This document shows positions 15,669 to 23,893 of a stretch of 64,000 bases of DNA, piece by piece. Below the pieces are notes generated by a model. The model was not told the DNA's origin. It saw only the letters and a program-made list of their open reading frames with translations, and made no database searches. The first letter of the stretch is position 1. Each line of letters begins with the position of its first letter. The DNA lies in assembly GCA_023399375.1 (NCBI GenBank), contig JAEWPX010000138.1, forward strand, positions 18,929-82,928. The letters are read 5' to 3'. Made by a program: the position numbers and the translations under genes. This stretch comes from Pseudomonadota bacterium (GTDB lineage Bacteria; Desulfobacterota; Desulfovibrionia; Desulfovibrionales; Desulfovibrionaceae).

Positions 15669-16676
15669 TTGCGCATCGTGAACCTGCACAGCACGGCATT
15701 TGTGGCTGCGTTTCGCGCCCTTGGCCACGAGGTTCTGTCCGTCGGCATCGGCCCCGGCTGCGACGTGCCCTTATCCGAACCCCTTTCCGCAAAACGGTTT
15801 GCAGATCTGCTTGCCGCGGAGGGCATGATCCCGGACCTGGTCTTCTGGTGCGACGCCTGCCAGATCCCCTGGGTGTTCGGGCTGGAAACCCTGCCCGCCG
15901 TGGTCATCGGCTATTCCGTGGACCAATACATGCACCCTTGGCACGTGCCTTACAGCATGGGGTTCGACGCCGTGTGCGTGGCGCAGCGCGACTACCTGCC
16001 GCTGTTCGAGGAGTCGCCCCACGGCCGGCCGGTCAAATGGCTGCCCCTTTTTTGCGATCCGGGCCGCGACCGCGACCCGGGTCTGCCCCGCGACGTGCCC
16101 GTTTCCTTCGTCGGCACCCTCGACGGCCGTGTCAACAGCGCCAGAAGGCCGTTTTTGCAGGCATTTCGGACCAAAGTGCCGCTTTTCATGACCACGGGCG
16201 CATACGCGCCCATTTTCGGGCGCAGCCGCCTCGTGCTCAACCAAAGCGCGGCAGGGGAGCTCAATTTCCGCGTGTTTCAGGCCATGGCCTGCGGCGCGGC
16301 GCTCTTGACGGAGGCGGTGGGCAACGGCCTGGAGACGCTTTTCACGCCGGGCCTGGAGCTGCTGACGTATCGCCGTGGCGATCCCGATGACGCCGCGCGA
16401 GCGGCATTGGCCGCGCTTGCCGATCCGGACCTGGAAACGATCGCACGGGCAGGGCGGGAGAAAACCCTTTCCCGGCATACGGTTTCGGACCGGGCGCGGA
16501 CCATCATCGCCCTGGCCACTCGTCTGGCAGATCAGGGCGCGCCGGCCAGGCGGCTGCACGCGCTTTCCGGCGTGCGTCGCCAGCTGCGCAAGGCCTATGC
16601 CATGCTGGCCCTGGACGAACACCTGCCACTTGGCGCGTCCGACCGCGAATTCTTCCTTTCCCAGGCCCGCTTCTGA
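15669..16676 (+). CDS. CgeB-type glycosyltransferase
   Basis: A 335-residue protein resembling the CgeB / Glyco_trans_1_2 group. It has an N-terminal Rossmann-like half, the segment SVDQYMHPWHVPYSMGFDA, and a C-terminal nucleotide-sugar site with LNQSAAGELNFRVFQAMACG followed by TEAVGNGLETLF. It probably transfers a sugar to a surface polysaccharide, flagellin or protein; the acceptor is unknown. A TTG start at 15669 with GGGAG upstream was chosen because it gives the typical N-terminus LRIVNLHST; no ATG fits. No polysaccharide cluster surrounds it. Confidence 0.75.
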   Translation: MRIVNLHSTAFVAAFRALGHEVLSVGIGPGCDVPLSEPLSAKRFADLLAAEGMIPDLVFWCDACQIPWVFGLETLPAVVIGYSVDQYMHPWHVPYSMGFDAVCVAQRDYLPLFEESPHGRPVKWLPLFCDPGRDRDPGLPRDVPVSFVGTLDGRVNSARRPFLQAFRTKVPLFMTTGAYAPIFGRSRLVLNQSAAGELNFRVFQAMACGAALLTEAVGNGLETLFTPGLELLTYRRGDPDDAARAALAALADPDLETIARAGREKTLSRHTVSDRARTIIALATRLADQGAPARRLHALSGVRRQLRKAYAMLALDEHLPLGASDREFFLSQARF

Positions 16677-16680
16677 GGCG

Positions 16681-17952
16681 TCACGAAGCCTGCCGCGCGT
16701 AGGGCCGGGCATGGCTGTCGCCCGCGCCGGTTTTTCCGCCAAGGGCCTTTTTCCAGCCCCATTCGGCAAGCAGCAGATAGAGCCGCGCCGGCACGGGGCA
16801 GGGCACCGAAATGTCCTCGGTAACTGCAATATCCGGCATCCGGGCGGCAACGAACAATCCAGCCTTGCGCTCTATCGCCGCGCGCGCCCTGCGGCCGAAC
16901 CAGCCCAACGCTTCGAGGGACCGGCCTTCGTAGAATCCGCCGCCGCCCACGCCGCAGCCGCCAAGCCAGACAAAACCTGCCTGCCGCGCGAACAGGCGGC
17001 ACATGGCCAATGCGGCGTCGTTGTTGACGCTTTCCGGAAATCCGCAGTTGATGACGGCGGAAAACCCCTGGCTCTTTCGCGGCGGCACTTCCTTTCTCCA
17101 GGCGACAAGCCGCATGAGCGCGGCCTGGGTATGGCCCGGCAACTGGTCGGCATAGAGCGGCGAGAAAAGCCATACGCCATCCGCGGCATCCACGGTTGCG
17201 ACCAGTTCCGTAAACGCCTCCTCATCCTGGGCCGCTCCGAGCAGATCAAAGGACGCGACCTCCGCCCCTGCGGCGCACAGCATTTTTTCCGCATACGAAG
17301 CGAACCCGGTCGAAACGCTCTGCTTTTTCCTGGGAGAACCGCGAAGGAGCACGATGCGACGCAACGCTGCCGGCATGGATTCCTTCTTGAAATCCAATGC
17401 CCCAGCCACGACCGCCGTTACGGCATCCTCCGCCATGTCCGCATAGGCAACCGCGCTGGCATATGCTGGACTCAGCATATTGGCGGCGTTTCGCGCCACT
17501 ACGCCGGCAAAGACCTGCTCCATGTCCGTATCGGCGCTTTGCAGCAGACCGATGGCCGCGAGCGCGGGCGTCTTTTCGTAGCGGGCGAAATGCCGCGTGC
17601 GGCCGTGCAGCCGCTGAAAGTGGGGGAGCAACGTCGGCAGCACGCCCCGGTCCACAGCGGTCTTGAGCGCCGGCGCGTAGCCGCCGAAAACGATGGGCGT
17701 CAACATGATCAGCACATCCGCCTGCGCCAGAGCGGCCGTGATGTTCCTGGCCGCATCGTCCACGACGCACACTCCCGGACTCCTGGTCCAGCAGGCGAAA
17801 CAGCCCCGGCAGGGCGCAATTGCCGCTTCTTCCGGACGCAGCACCTCCAGTCGCTTGCCCGAGCCCTCCGCGCGTGCGCGAAGCACCCTGCGCACCGTAT
17901 CCCCGCCGCGCGCGTCCCCAAGCGCATCCAGGACCAGCCATGTCTCCGCCAT
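16681..17952 (-). CDS. Two-domain flavodoxin-like protein, N-half with an Isf-type Cys motif
   Basis: A 423-residue protein made of two NADPH-dependent FMN reductase/flavodoxin-like halves. The N-half (about 1-190) carries Cys48, Cys51, Cys54 and Cys62, a CX2CX2CX7C spacing. This matches the compact [4Fe-4S] motif of iron-sulfur flavoproteins (Isf). The C-half starts near residue 217 with IVLLRGSPRKKQSVS, a typical FMN phosphate-binding turn, and has FSPLYADQLPGHTQAAL. It may be a cytoplasmic electron carrier or quinone/oxygen/xenobiotic reductase. It is divergent from a TetR regulator across a 91-base gap with a palindrome, so it is probably the repressor's target. Confidence 0.75.
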   Translation of the reverse strand: MAETWLVLDALGDARGGDTVRRVLRARAEGSGKRLEVLRPEEAAIAPCRGCFACWTRSPGVCVVDDAARNITAALAQADVLIMLTPIVFGGYAPALKTAVDRGVLPTLLPHFQRLHGRTRHFARYEKTPALAAIGLLQSADTDMEQVFAGVVARNAANMLSPAYASAVAYADMAEDAVTAVVAGALDFKKESMPAALRRIVLLRGSPRKKQSVSTGFASYAEKMLCAAGAEVASFDLLGAAQDEEAFTELVATVDAADGVWLFSPLYADQLPGHTQAALMRLVAWRKEVPPRKSQGFSAVINCGFPESVNNDAALAMCRLFARQAGFVWLGGCGVGGGGFYEGRSLEALGWFGRRARAAIERKAGLFVAARMPDIAVTEDISVPCPVPARLYLLLAEWGWKKALGGKTGAGDSHARPYARQAS

Positions 17953-17970
17953 GTCCCTTGCCCTCGCGTC

Positions 17971-17991
17971 AATGTTTGCAATGGAAACATT
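17971..17991. promoter_or_regulatory. Probable TetR operator
   Basis: AATGTTT and AAACATT form a perfect seven-base inverted repeat with a seven-base spacer, inside the gap between the flavoprotein and TetR genes. A TTGACA-like box for the flavoprotein (minus strand, 18014-18019) lies upstream of it, with only a weak -10 match. A bound TetR protein would block that promoter. Confidence 0.55.
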
Positions 17992-18043
17992 CGCTAGGAC
18001 TCTATGTGGACATTGTCAACATTTTTTGTTGCAATACCCCACC

Positions 18044-18679
18044 ATGACGACCCACGTATCGAATCCCGCGTATCATCACGGAAATCTGCGCCTGGCGTTG
18101 CTGGACGCTGCGGAAAACCTGCTCGAGTCCGTCGGCATCGACGGTTTGACGTTGCGCGGACTGGCCAGGAAAACCGGGGTGAGCCATGCCGCGCCGTACC
18201 GGCATTTCGCGGACAAGGCCGACCTGCTCGCCGCCCTGGCCGCGCGGGGATTCGAGCGGCTTGCCCAAGCGCTGACGGCCTCCGCCGCCGCGCACCCCCT
18301 GGACTCCTGCCAGGAATTCCTGGCGTCCTGCCGCGTCTACATCACCCTCGGGCGGGAGCATCCGGCCATGTACCGGCTCATGTTCGGCCAGCCGCAACCG
18401 GGCGTCGGCGGCCAGCCGGAACTGGCCGCGGCGGGCCAGGCCGCCTTCGACGCGCTGGCCACGGCCATGGAGCGCGGCATCGCCAACGGGTTTTTCCGGG
18501 ACACGCCCGTCCAGGCCCTGGCCATGGCCGTCTGGGCCATGGTGCACGGCCTGACGGAACTGGCCATCACGGGCCATCTGCATGCATGCGGGGAAGGGGA
18601 AGAGGGGGAAACGAGGATCAGCGAGACCGCGTGCTCGCTGCTTCTTTCGGGGATTGCGCCGTTTCGCCCCGGGACGTGA
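18044..18679 (+). CDS. TetR-family transcriptional regulator
   Basis: A 211-residue repressor. The N-terminal HTH spans about residues 12-55 (LLDAAENLLESVGIDGLTLR then RKTGVSHAAPYRHFADKADLL). The C-terminal ligand domain has the pattern of the WHG / TetR_C_33 type (VWAMVHGLTELAITGHL). The ATG at 18044 was chosen over a much longer reading frame because it gives the standard N-terminus. It is divergent from the flavoprotein gene, its likely target. Its 3' end overlaps the convergent DUF1992 gene by 62 bases. Confidence 0.88.
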   Translation: MTTHVSNPAYHHGNLRLALLDAAENLLESVGIDGLTLRGLARKTGVSHAAPYRHFADKADLLAALAARGFERLAQALTASAAAHPLDSCQEFLASCRVYITLGREHPAMYRLMFGQPQPGVGGQPELAAAGQAAFDALATAMERGIANGFFRDTPVQALAMAVWAMVHGLTELAITGHLHACGEGEEGETRISETACSLLLSGIAPFRPGT

Positions 18680-19046
18680 CGGAGATGCGCTCCACGACCT
18701 TCCGGTAGTAGACCTGTTCCTTTTCCAGGTTCACGGGCCGCCTGCGCCGCGCATTGACCTTCATGACGAGCAGGTTGAGCTTTTGCATCTGCCGGTAGCG
18801 TTCCTGTTCGTCCGTGGCCGCGGCGAGGAGTTCCGTGGCCGTGACGATTTCCTTGTCCTCCAGGAACTCCTCGGGCACGTAGCCGGCGTTCTTGAGCATC
18901 TTGTAGGCCATGCGCAGATCCTCGGGGACCATGGAATCGTCCTCGAAGACGATCTTCTTGCCCTTGCCCGCGAGATTGTCGAATTCGCCGTTGCGCATGG
19001 ATTCCTCTATACGCTGCTCGGCGATCCAGCCGATGACCTGGAACAT
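18618..19046 (-). CDS. DUF1992 protein (DnaJ homologue subfamily C member 28-like domain)
   Basis: A 142-residue protein. The N-terminal 75 residues carry the DUF1992 signature: AEQRIEESMRNGEFDNLAGKGK, then EDLRMAYKMLKNAGYVPEEF (residues about 9-56). The domain occurs alone in bacteria and next to a J domain in eukaryotes; its function is not established. The C-terminal 40 residues are basic and poorly conserved, and overlap the tail of the convergent tetR gene. It is the last gene after the mla cluster, 12 bases beyond the lipoprotein gene, so it is probably co-transcribed. Confidence 0.8.
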   Translation of the reverse strand: MFQVIGWIAEQRIEESMRNGEFDNLAGKGKKIVFEDDSMVPEDLRMAYKMLKNAGYVPEEFLEDKEIVTATELLAAATDEQERYRQMQKLNLLVMKVNARRRRPVNLEKEQVYYRKVVERISVTSRGETAQSPKEAASTRSR

Positions 19047-19058
19047 GGCCTGCCTCCG

Positions 19059-19697
19059 CTATTTTTCCAGCGCCTTTTGCAGCTTGGGCATGCCGCCGTC
19101 CAGCCAGTCCACGACCTTGGGCACGACACGGCCCAGGGCGTCGCCTGCGGCGCGGGCGATGGTGTCGCCATTGAAGTTCTCGAGCGGCGCATAGGCGTTG
19201 AAATCGCCCGACGAGATGCGCGCGCCCATGTTCTTCGACCACAGGTCGAGGTGCACGGAGACCACGAACCGGCCGCCTTCGGTCTCTTCGACGTTAAACG
19301 CCGTGACCTGGCCCGTCAGCACCGCGTCATGCGCCACGCGCGGCTGGTAATCCACAGGCGTCAGGCCCGTGGACTGGCATTCGATGCCCTGGCGCAAAGC
19401 CCGGCCCACGACGTCCTGGGGCGGGCCTTCCCAATAGTATTCGAGACTTGCCGAGAGCACCCGGTCGCGGGCGGTGAGCACGGCGGTGCGGTCGAGATTC
19501 TCCATGGTGGTCAGGCCCTTGAACCCGAGCGGCAACCGGTGCTGCTGCGCGGTATCGCCGGGGCAGGGCGTCTGGGACAGTTCCACGCGCAGATAGCGCT
19601 GGGGGGGAGGGGGCTTGCCGAAACAGGCCGCAAGGGACGCGGCCAATGCAAGCCCGGCGACGAGCGTCAACGATCTGGCGAAAAAACGCATGCTCAT
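19059..19697 (-). CDS. PqiC/ABC-auxiliary lipoprotein of the mla cluster
   Basis: A 212-residue precursor lipoprotein. The signal sequence ends in a lipobox (SLAAC, Cys near residue 25). The mature part resembles the ABC-type transport auxiliary lipoprotein (PqiC-like) family: a strand-rich region with RYLRVEL, then paired strands through GGRFVVSVHLDLW. Such proteins sit at the outer membrane and pair with MCE proteins to pass lipids. Its ATG overlaps the mlaD stop (ATGA), so it is translationally coupled to the lipid-transport operon. Confidence 0.75.
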   Translation of the reverse strand: MSMRFFARSLTLVAGLALAASLAACFGKPPPPQRYLRVELSQTPCPGDTAQQHRLPLGFKGLTTMENLDRTAVLTARDRVLSASLEYYWEGPPQDVVGRALRQGIECQSTGLTPVDYQPRVAHDAVLTGQVTAFNVEETEGGRFVVSVHLDLWSKNMGARISSGDFNAYAPLENFNGDTIARAAGDALGRVVPKVVDWLDGGMPKLQKALEK

Positions 19698-20599
19698 TTT
19701 CCCGAGGGCGGCCGGAGCAGTTCCCAGGGACGCTCGCGCAGGCGGCCCGCAAGCTCCCGGATCTCCCGGCTCGTCCGGTTGAGGTTTTTGAGGATGTCCT
19801 CGAGCTGTTCCTGGTCGTAGTTGAAGCCCTGGCGCACGTCGCCCACGAGCCCGCCTACGCCGTCGGCCTGCTTGCGGAAATCGCGCAAGGTCTTGGTCAG
19901 CTCGCCCTCGATGACGGTTACGGCTTTCTCCGTGCGTTGCAAGGTTGCGTCAAGGCTTTCCGCCGCCTTGCCGCCCTTGGTCGAAAGCGCGTCCCAGTTC
20001 TTGCGGAAATCGTTGGCCGCGCGGCGCAGGTCCGCGACCAGCGCGGGCGTGCCTTCCAGGGCGCGCTTGAGGGATTCGGTGTTTTCCTCGGTAAAGAGCT
20101 TAGCGATGTTGTCCGCGATGCCGTTGATCTTGGGGCTGATATTGTCGAGCAGGTCGCCGGCCTTGGCCGCGAGCTCCTGCACGTCCAGCGTGGCCACGGC
20201 GGGAATGTCCGCGCCCGGCGCAAGCCGCGCCCCCGGGTCGCCGCGCAGTTCGAGCAGCACGTAATAGTCGCCGACGAGCCCCTTTTGGGCAATGCGCGCC
20301 ACGGTTCCGGCGTAGAGGGGAAACCCCGCGCGCACGGCGATGCGCACGGCGATGCGTCGGGGATTGGTCGGATCGATGTCGATCGCTTCCACGCGGCCGA
20401 TGTCGAGGCCGGCGTATTTCACCGCGCGTCCGGGACTCAAATCCTTCACCGAGATGAAAAAAATGTCGTACTTGTCATACCTGATCCAGAACCAGTTGCC
20501 CCCAAGCACGACCATGAACGCGCCCAGGATGCACAAGCCGAGCAGGAGCGTGCCCACGGCCTTGGCGTAATCGGAGCGGCTCGCTTTGGCCGTCAGCAT
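19694..20599 (-). CDS. mlaD: MCE-domain lipid-transport protein, MlaD-like
   Basis: A 301-residue protein with one N-terminal membrane helix (about residues 15-37), then an MCE domain (about 42-125) including VKDLSPGRAVKYAGLDIGRV and GLVGDYYVLLEL. A long helical C-terminus (about 150-290) predicts coiled-coil extension across the periplasm, longer than in E. coli MlaD. It forms the periplasmic ring or needle through which the transporter moves phospholipids. GGGAGG precedes the ATG at 20599, which overlaps the end of the ATPase gene by seven bases. Confidence 0.9.
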   Translation of the reverse strand: MLTAKASRSDYAKAVGTLLLGLCILGAFMVVLGGNWFWIRYDKYDIFFISVKDLSPGRAVKYAGLDIGRVEAIDIDPTNPRRIAVRIAVRAGFPLYAGTVARIAQKGLVGDYYVLLELRGDPGARLAPGADIPAVATLDVQELAAKAGDLLDNISPKINGIADNIAKLFTEENTESLKRALEGTPALVADLRRAANDFRKNWDALSTKGGKAAESLDATLQRTEKAVTVIEGELTKTLRDFRKQADGVGGLVGDVRQGFNYDQEQLEDILKNLNRTSREIRELAGRLRERPWELLRPPSGK

Positions 20600-21441
20600 G
20601 CGCCTCCCCCTCTTTCGCGGCCTGCGGCGACGGCCTCGCGGCGCCGCGCCACCAGTGCGGACCAACTTTCCGACAGCACGCGGCTCTCCCGCGACGGCTG
20701 CCTGTCCAGGAACTGCCTGATGAACGGATCGTCGCAACCCGCCAGGGCGGGCAGGGTGCCTTCGAAAAGCATCTTTCCCTGGTTGAGCACCACCACATGG
20801 TCGGCGATGGCGCTCAGGCTTTCCAGATCATGGCTGACCACGACAATGGTCATTTCGAACGTGGTCTTGAGTTCGAGCACAAGCTGGTCCATCTCCGCGG
20901 CCGTGATAGGATCGAGCCCGGACGTGGGCTCGTCGCACAGGAGTACCGCCGGATCGAGGGCCATGGCCCGGGCCAGTCCCGCGCGCTTGCGCATGCCTCC
21001 GGACAGTTCGCTCGGAAAATAGTCCATGAAATCGGCCAGCCCGACAAGGCGCAACTTGAGGCGCACGACCTCCTCGATGAGCGAGTCCGTGAGGTCGGTG
21101 TGCTCGCGCAGGGGCAGGGCGATGTTCTCGCCCAGGCGCATCGACCCGAGCAGCGCCCCGTCCTGGAAAAGCACGCCCATGCGCCGGCGCATGACCAGCC
21201 GTTCGGCCGCGTCCATGGCGGCCATGTCCCTGCCGCCAAGCACGATACGCCCGGTCCTGATCGGCACGAGGCCGATGATGTTGCGCAGCAGCGTGGACTT
21301 GCCGCAGCCCGAACCGCCGAGGATGACGCTGACCTTGCCGGCGGGCAGCGTCGTGGTCACGCCCGAAAGCACGATCCGCTCCCCGTAACCGACGCTTACG
21401 CCGTCGAGCGTGATTTCTGGCGAACCCTGCCGGCCGGACAC
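20593..21441 (-). CDS. mlaF: ABC transporter ATP-binding protein, MlaF-like
   Basis: A 282-residue ATPase that powers the MCE lipid transporter. Walker A is LGGSGCGKSTLL, the Q-loop is LFQDGALLGSM, the signature is ELSGGMRKRAGLARA, Walker B is VLLCDEPTSGLDP, and the switch histidine is VVSHDLES. The GGMRKR signature is characteristic of MlaF/Ttg2A-type ATPases. It sits between the permease and MCE genes, 15 bases after mlaE. Confidence 0.93.
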   Translation of the reverse strand: MSGRQGSPEITLDGVSVGYGERIVLSGVTTTLPAGKVSVILGGSGCGKSTLLRNIIGLVPIRTGRIVLGGRDMAAMDAAERLVMRRRMGVLFQDGALLGSMRLGENIALPLREHTDLTDSLIEEVVRLKLRLVGLADFMDYFPSELSGGMRKRAGLARAMALDPAVLLCDEPTSGLDPITAAEMDQLVLELKTTFEMTIVVVSHDLESLSAIADHVVVLNQGKMLFEGTLPALAGCDDPFIRQFLDRQPSRESRVLSESWSALVARRREAVAAGRERGGGAC

Positions 21442-21456
21442 GGCGTTCCTCCTTTT

Positions 21457-22227
21457 CTAGCGGAAGATATAATTGAGGGCGGTAAAAAACAAATCCAAAA
21501 GGATCATGAGGAAAATCGATTGCACCACGGCCCGTGTCGTGCGCCGGCCGACGTCGGCCGCGCCTTCCCGGGCGAGCAGTCCCTGCCAGCAGGAGACGAT
21601 GGTGATGGTGATGCCGAAGCCGGCGCTCTTGATGAGCCCTGCGGCCACATCGCGCATGCCCAGGAAATTGGCCGTCTGGAGGAAATAGGCCTTGCCCGGC
21701 AGCCCCAGGGCCAGGGCGGAAAACACGCCGCCGGCCGTGATGCCCACGGCGTCGCCCCAGAGCGTGAGCAGGGGGGCCATGACGCACATGGCCGCGAACT
21801 TGGGCCAGATCAAAAAACGCACAGGATCGATGCCCATAACTTCCAGGGCGTCGATCTCCTCGGAAATGCGCATGGTGGCGATTTCCGCCGTGAACGCCGC
21901 ACCGGCCCGGCCGGCCAGGATCAGGCAGACGAGCAGGGGACCGAGCTCGGTGACGATGGAAAAGCCGACGAGGTTGGCCACGTAGCTGAGCGCGCCGACC
22001 TTTTCGAGCTGGGTCGCGGATTGCAGCGCCAGGATGATGCCAACGCAGGCGGAGATGATACTGATGATCGGCAGCGAATCCGCGCCGATCCAGGCCATGT
22101 GCGTCCACAGCCGCGAGCGCTGGTAGGCCTTTGTGCGCTTCCAGGGAAGAAACGCGTCGCGGATGCAGCCCCAAAGCCGCATCACCAGCCAGACCAGCAT
22201 CCCGGATTCGTCGCCGCCTCCCGCCAT
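21457..22227 (-). CDS. mlaE: MlaE-family lipid transport permease
   Basis: A 256-residue inner-membrane permease of the MlaE family with five or six membrane helices. Family-typical segments are visible: IISACVGIILALQSATQLEK, LVGFSIVTELGPLLVCLILA (residues about 62-110) and EIATMRISEEIDALEVMG, the cytoplasmic coupling region. It passes phospholipids between the inner membrane and the MCE ring. It follows the STAS gene by five bases and precedes mlaF. Confidence 0.92.
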   Translation of the reverse strand: MAGGGDESGMLVWLVMRLWGCIRDAFLPWKRTKAYQRSRLWTHMAWIGADSLPIISIISACVGIILALQSATQLEKVGALSYVANLVGFSIVTELGPLLVCLILAGRAGAAFTAEIATMRISEEIDALEVMGIDPVRFLIWPKFAAMCVMAPLLTLWGDAVGITAGGVFSALALGLPGKAYFLQTANFLGMRDVAAGLIKSAGFGITITIVSCWQGLLAREGAADVGRRTTRAVVQSIFLMILLDLFFTALNYIFR

Positions 22228-22232
22228 GCCGC

Positions 22233-22571
22233 CTACGCCTCGTCGTTCAGACCGAACATTTCCCCGAGCTGGGTGAGTTGCAGCAGTTTGCGCACTTGCG
22301 GCGCAATGGAGCGGATGCGCACGTTGCGGCCGTGTTCCTGCAGATGCTTGCGCGCTTCGAGCAGCAGGGCCAGTCCCGAACTGTCGATGTAGGACAGACC
22401 GGCCATGTCCAGGACCAGATCCCCCGTGTATTTTTCCGTCAGTTGCAGCAGGCGTTCCCGCGCGGCGGGCGTAACGGAAAAATCGATTTCCCCGGCCAGG
22501 ACGAGCACGCCCGGTGCCTCGCCTGCGTCGATCCGCCAGCCGGCGGCCTGTCCTTCTTCCCTATCGCTCAA
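22233..22571 (-). CDS. STAS-domain protein, probable MlaB homologue
   Basis: A 112-residue protein that is almost entirely a STAS domain: APGVLVLAGEIDFSV, LVLDMAGLSYIDSSGLALLL (with the conserved Ser) and LLQLTQLGEMFGL. It probably binds the MlaF-type ATPase and stabilises the transporter. The TTG at 22571, with GGCGGGA upstream, gives a standard-length domain. An ATG at 22631 would add 20 residues, so the start is uncertain. It is the first gene of the mla cluster, rather than late as in E. coli, and starts 104 bases after parB ends. Confidence 0.78.
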   Translation of the reverse strand: MSDREEGQAAGWRIDAGEAPGVLVLAGEIDFSVTPAARERLLQLTEKYTGDLVLDMAGLSYIDSSGLALLLEARKHLQEHGRNVRIRSIAPQVRKLLQLTQLGEMFGLNDEA

Positions 22572-22674
22572 AGCGCATCCCGCCTTTGTCGCGCCGCCAG
22601 GCGCGCTCTTGTCGCATTCACCGGCCCGCATCCGGTGCAGGCCATTTGCACACACCACACCGCGAACGAAACGC

Positions 22675-23610
22675 TCATTCCCCCGGCATGTCCGGTACGA
22701 GCAGACCGGCCAGTCCGAAATGATCGAGCAGGCCTTCGAGCTCGCGGCGCGAACTGAAATGGAACGTGATCTTGCCATGGTCCGGCGTGCCCGTGGCCTT
22801 GGCCAGCACTCCCGCGCTTTGCGTCAGCGGCCCCTCCAGTTCCACAAGCGACTTGTCCTTGACCGTACGCGTCCTTTCCCGCCGCGTCTCCGCTTTTTTC
22901 GCCTCCGCGCGCTGTTGCGGCAATGCGCCGTTGACCTTGGCGTAGGCCACGGCCTCCTCGGCCTCGCGCACGCTGCACCCGGTTTCGCGCATTCGTTGCC
23001 AGAGCGCTTCGCGCAATTCGGGGTCCGTCAGCGCGAGCAGGGCGCGGGCATGCCCGGCCGTCAGCGCGCCGGCAGCGAGGTCCGCGCGCATGGGCTCGGG
23101 CAACTGGAGCAGGCGCAGGCTGTTGGCCACGGCCGGGCGGCTCTTGCCCACCTTTTTCGCCAGGGTTTCCTGGCTGAGGCCAAAGCGCTCGACGAGCAGC
23201 TGGTACCCGGACGCCTCCTCCATGGGGTTCAAATCCTCGCGCTGGAGATTTTCCACGAGCGCCAGGGCGAACATCTGCTCGTCATCCACCTCGCGCACGA
23301 GGACCGTGATTTCGGTCAGTCCGGCGAGCTTTGCCGCGCGCCAGCGGCGCTCGCCCGCAATGATCTCGTGGCTGACGGTCCCCGCGCCGGAAACCGGCCG
23401 CACGAGCACCGGCTGCAGCAGTCCCTGTTCGCGGATGGACTGCGCCAGTTCCTCCAGAGCCTCGGGCGCGAAATCGCGCCTGGGCTGCTGCGGATTGGGC
23501 CGCACGGCCGCGAGGGGCAGGGTGCGCGTCTGTTCCTTGGGTTCCTCTTCCCGATATCCGCCAAGCAGGGCCTCGAGCCCCCGTCCCAATCCCTTCTGCG
23601 CCTGCGCCAT
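22675..23610 (-). CDS. parB: Chromosome-partitioning protein ParB
   Basis: A 311-residue CTP-dependent DNA clamp that loads at parS and spreads. The N-terminal ParA-interacting motif is KGLGRGLEALLGG. The CTPase domain has NPQQPRRDF and GERRWRAAKLAGL, the HTH region is LSQETLAKKVGKSRPAVANSL, and a C-terminal dimerisation domain follows. Length is standard. It is unusually separated from parA: a zinc-ribbon gene and a terminator lie between, and parA is about 800 bases to the right on the same strand. Confidence 0.96.
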   Translation of the reverse strand: MAQAQKGLGRGLEALLGGYREEEPKEQTRTLPLAAVRPNPQQPRRDFAPEALEELAQSIREQGLLQPVLVRPVSGAGTVSHEIIAGERRWRAAKLAGLTEITVLVREVDDEQMFALALVENLQREDLNPMEEASGYQLLVERFGLSQETLAKKVGKSRPAVANSLRLLQLPEPMRADLAAGALTAGHARALLALTDPELREALWQRMRETGCSVREAEEAVAYAKVNGALPQQRAEAKKAETRRERTRTVKDKSLVELEGPLTQSAGVLAKATGTPDHGKITFHFSSRRELEGLLDHFGLAGLLVPDMPGE

Positions 23611-23657
23611 GCGCGTTTTCCTTTTTTGCGGGGCGATGCAAACGGGGCAGGGAGGAT

Positions 23658-23697
23658 GCCTCCGGCGGCCAAAGGGCTGTCGCCCTCTGGACTCCCG
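23658..23697 (+). repeat. Dispersed hairpin repeat, copy 3 (AAAGGGC type)
   Basis: GCCTCCGGCGGCCAAAGGGC followed by GCCCTCTGGACTCCC, nearly identical to copies 1 and 5. It lies in the gap upstream of parB, between parB and the divergent zinc-ribbon gene. The same gap (23611-23893) presumably holds both promoters. Confidence 0.8.
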
Positions 23698-23893
23698 TAC
23701 AAGGGCATGCGCGTCATCGCATGCTGCGCCCTGGACGGCTGATCCGTCTTGCAAAAGCCTTCTTTGTTTCGGTTCGCGATCCGCTGTTTTCATGGGCCGG
23801 CAACGCCCTTGACGCGGCCGGTCCATGCGCTACCATGAAACCCATCTATTTCGCGGCAGGCGACACAATGCGCCTCCGCCCAAGGAGACATCC

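Noticed and set aside
20797..22392. A 531-codon open frame on the plus strand through the mla genes, and similar long frames antisense to gyrA, terL, the protease and the L,D-transpeptidase
   Set aside because: In GC-rich DNA stop codons are rare on the opposite strand. These frames are low-complexity (rich in His, Gly, Arg, Gln), lack ribosome sites and lie over well-recognised genes.
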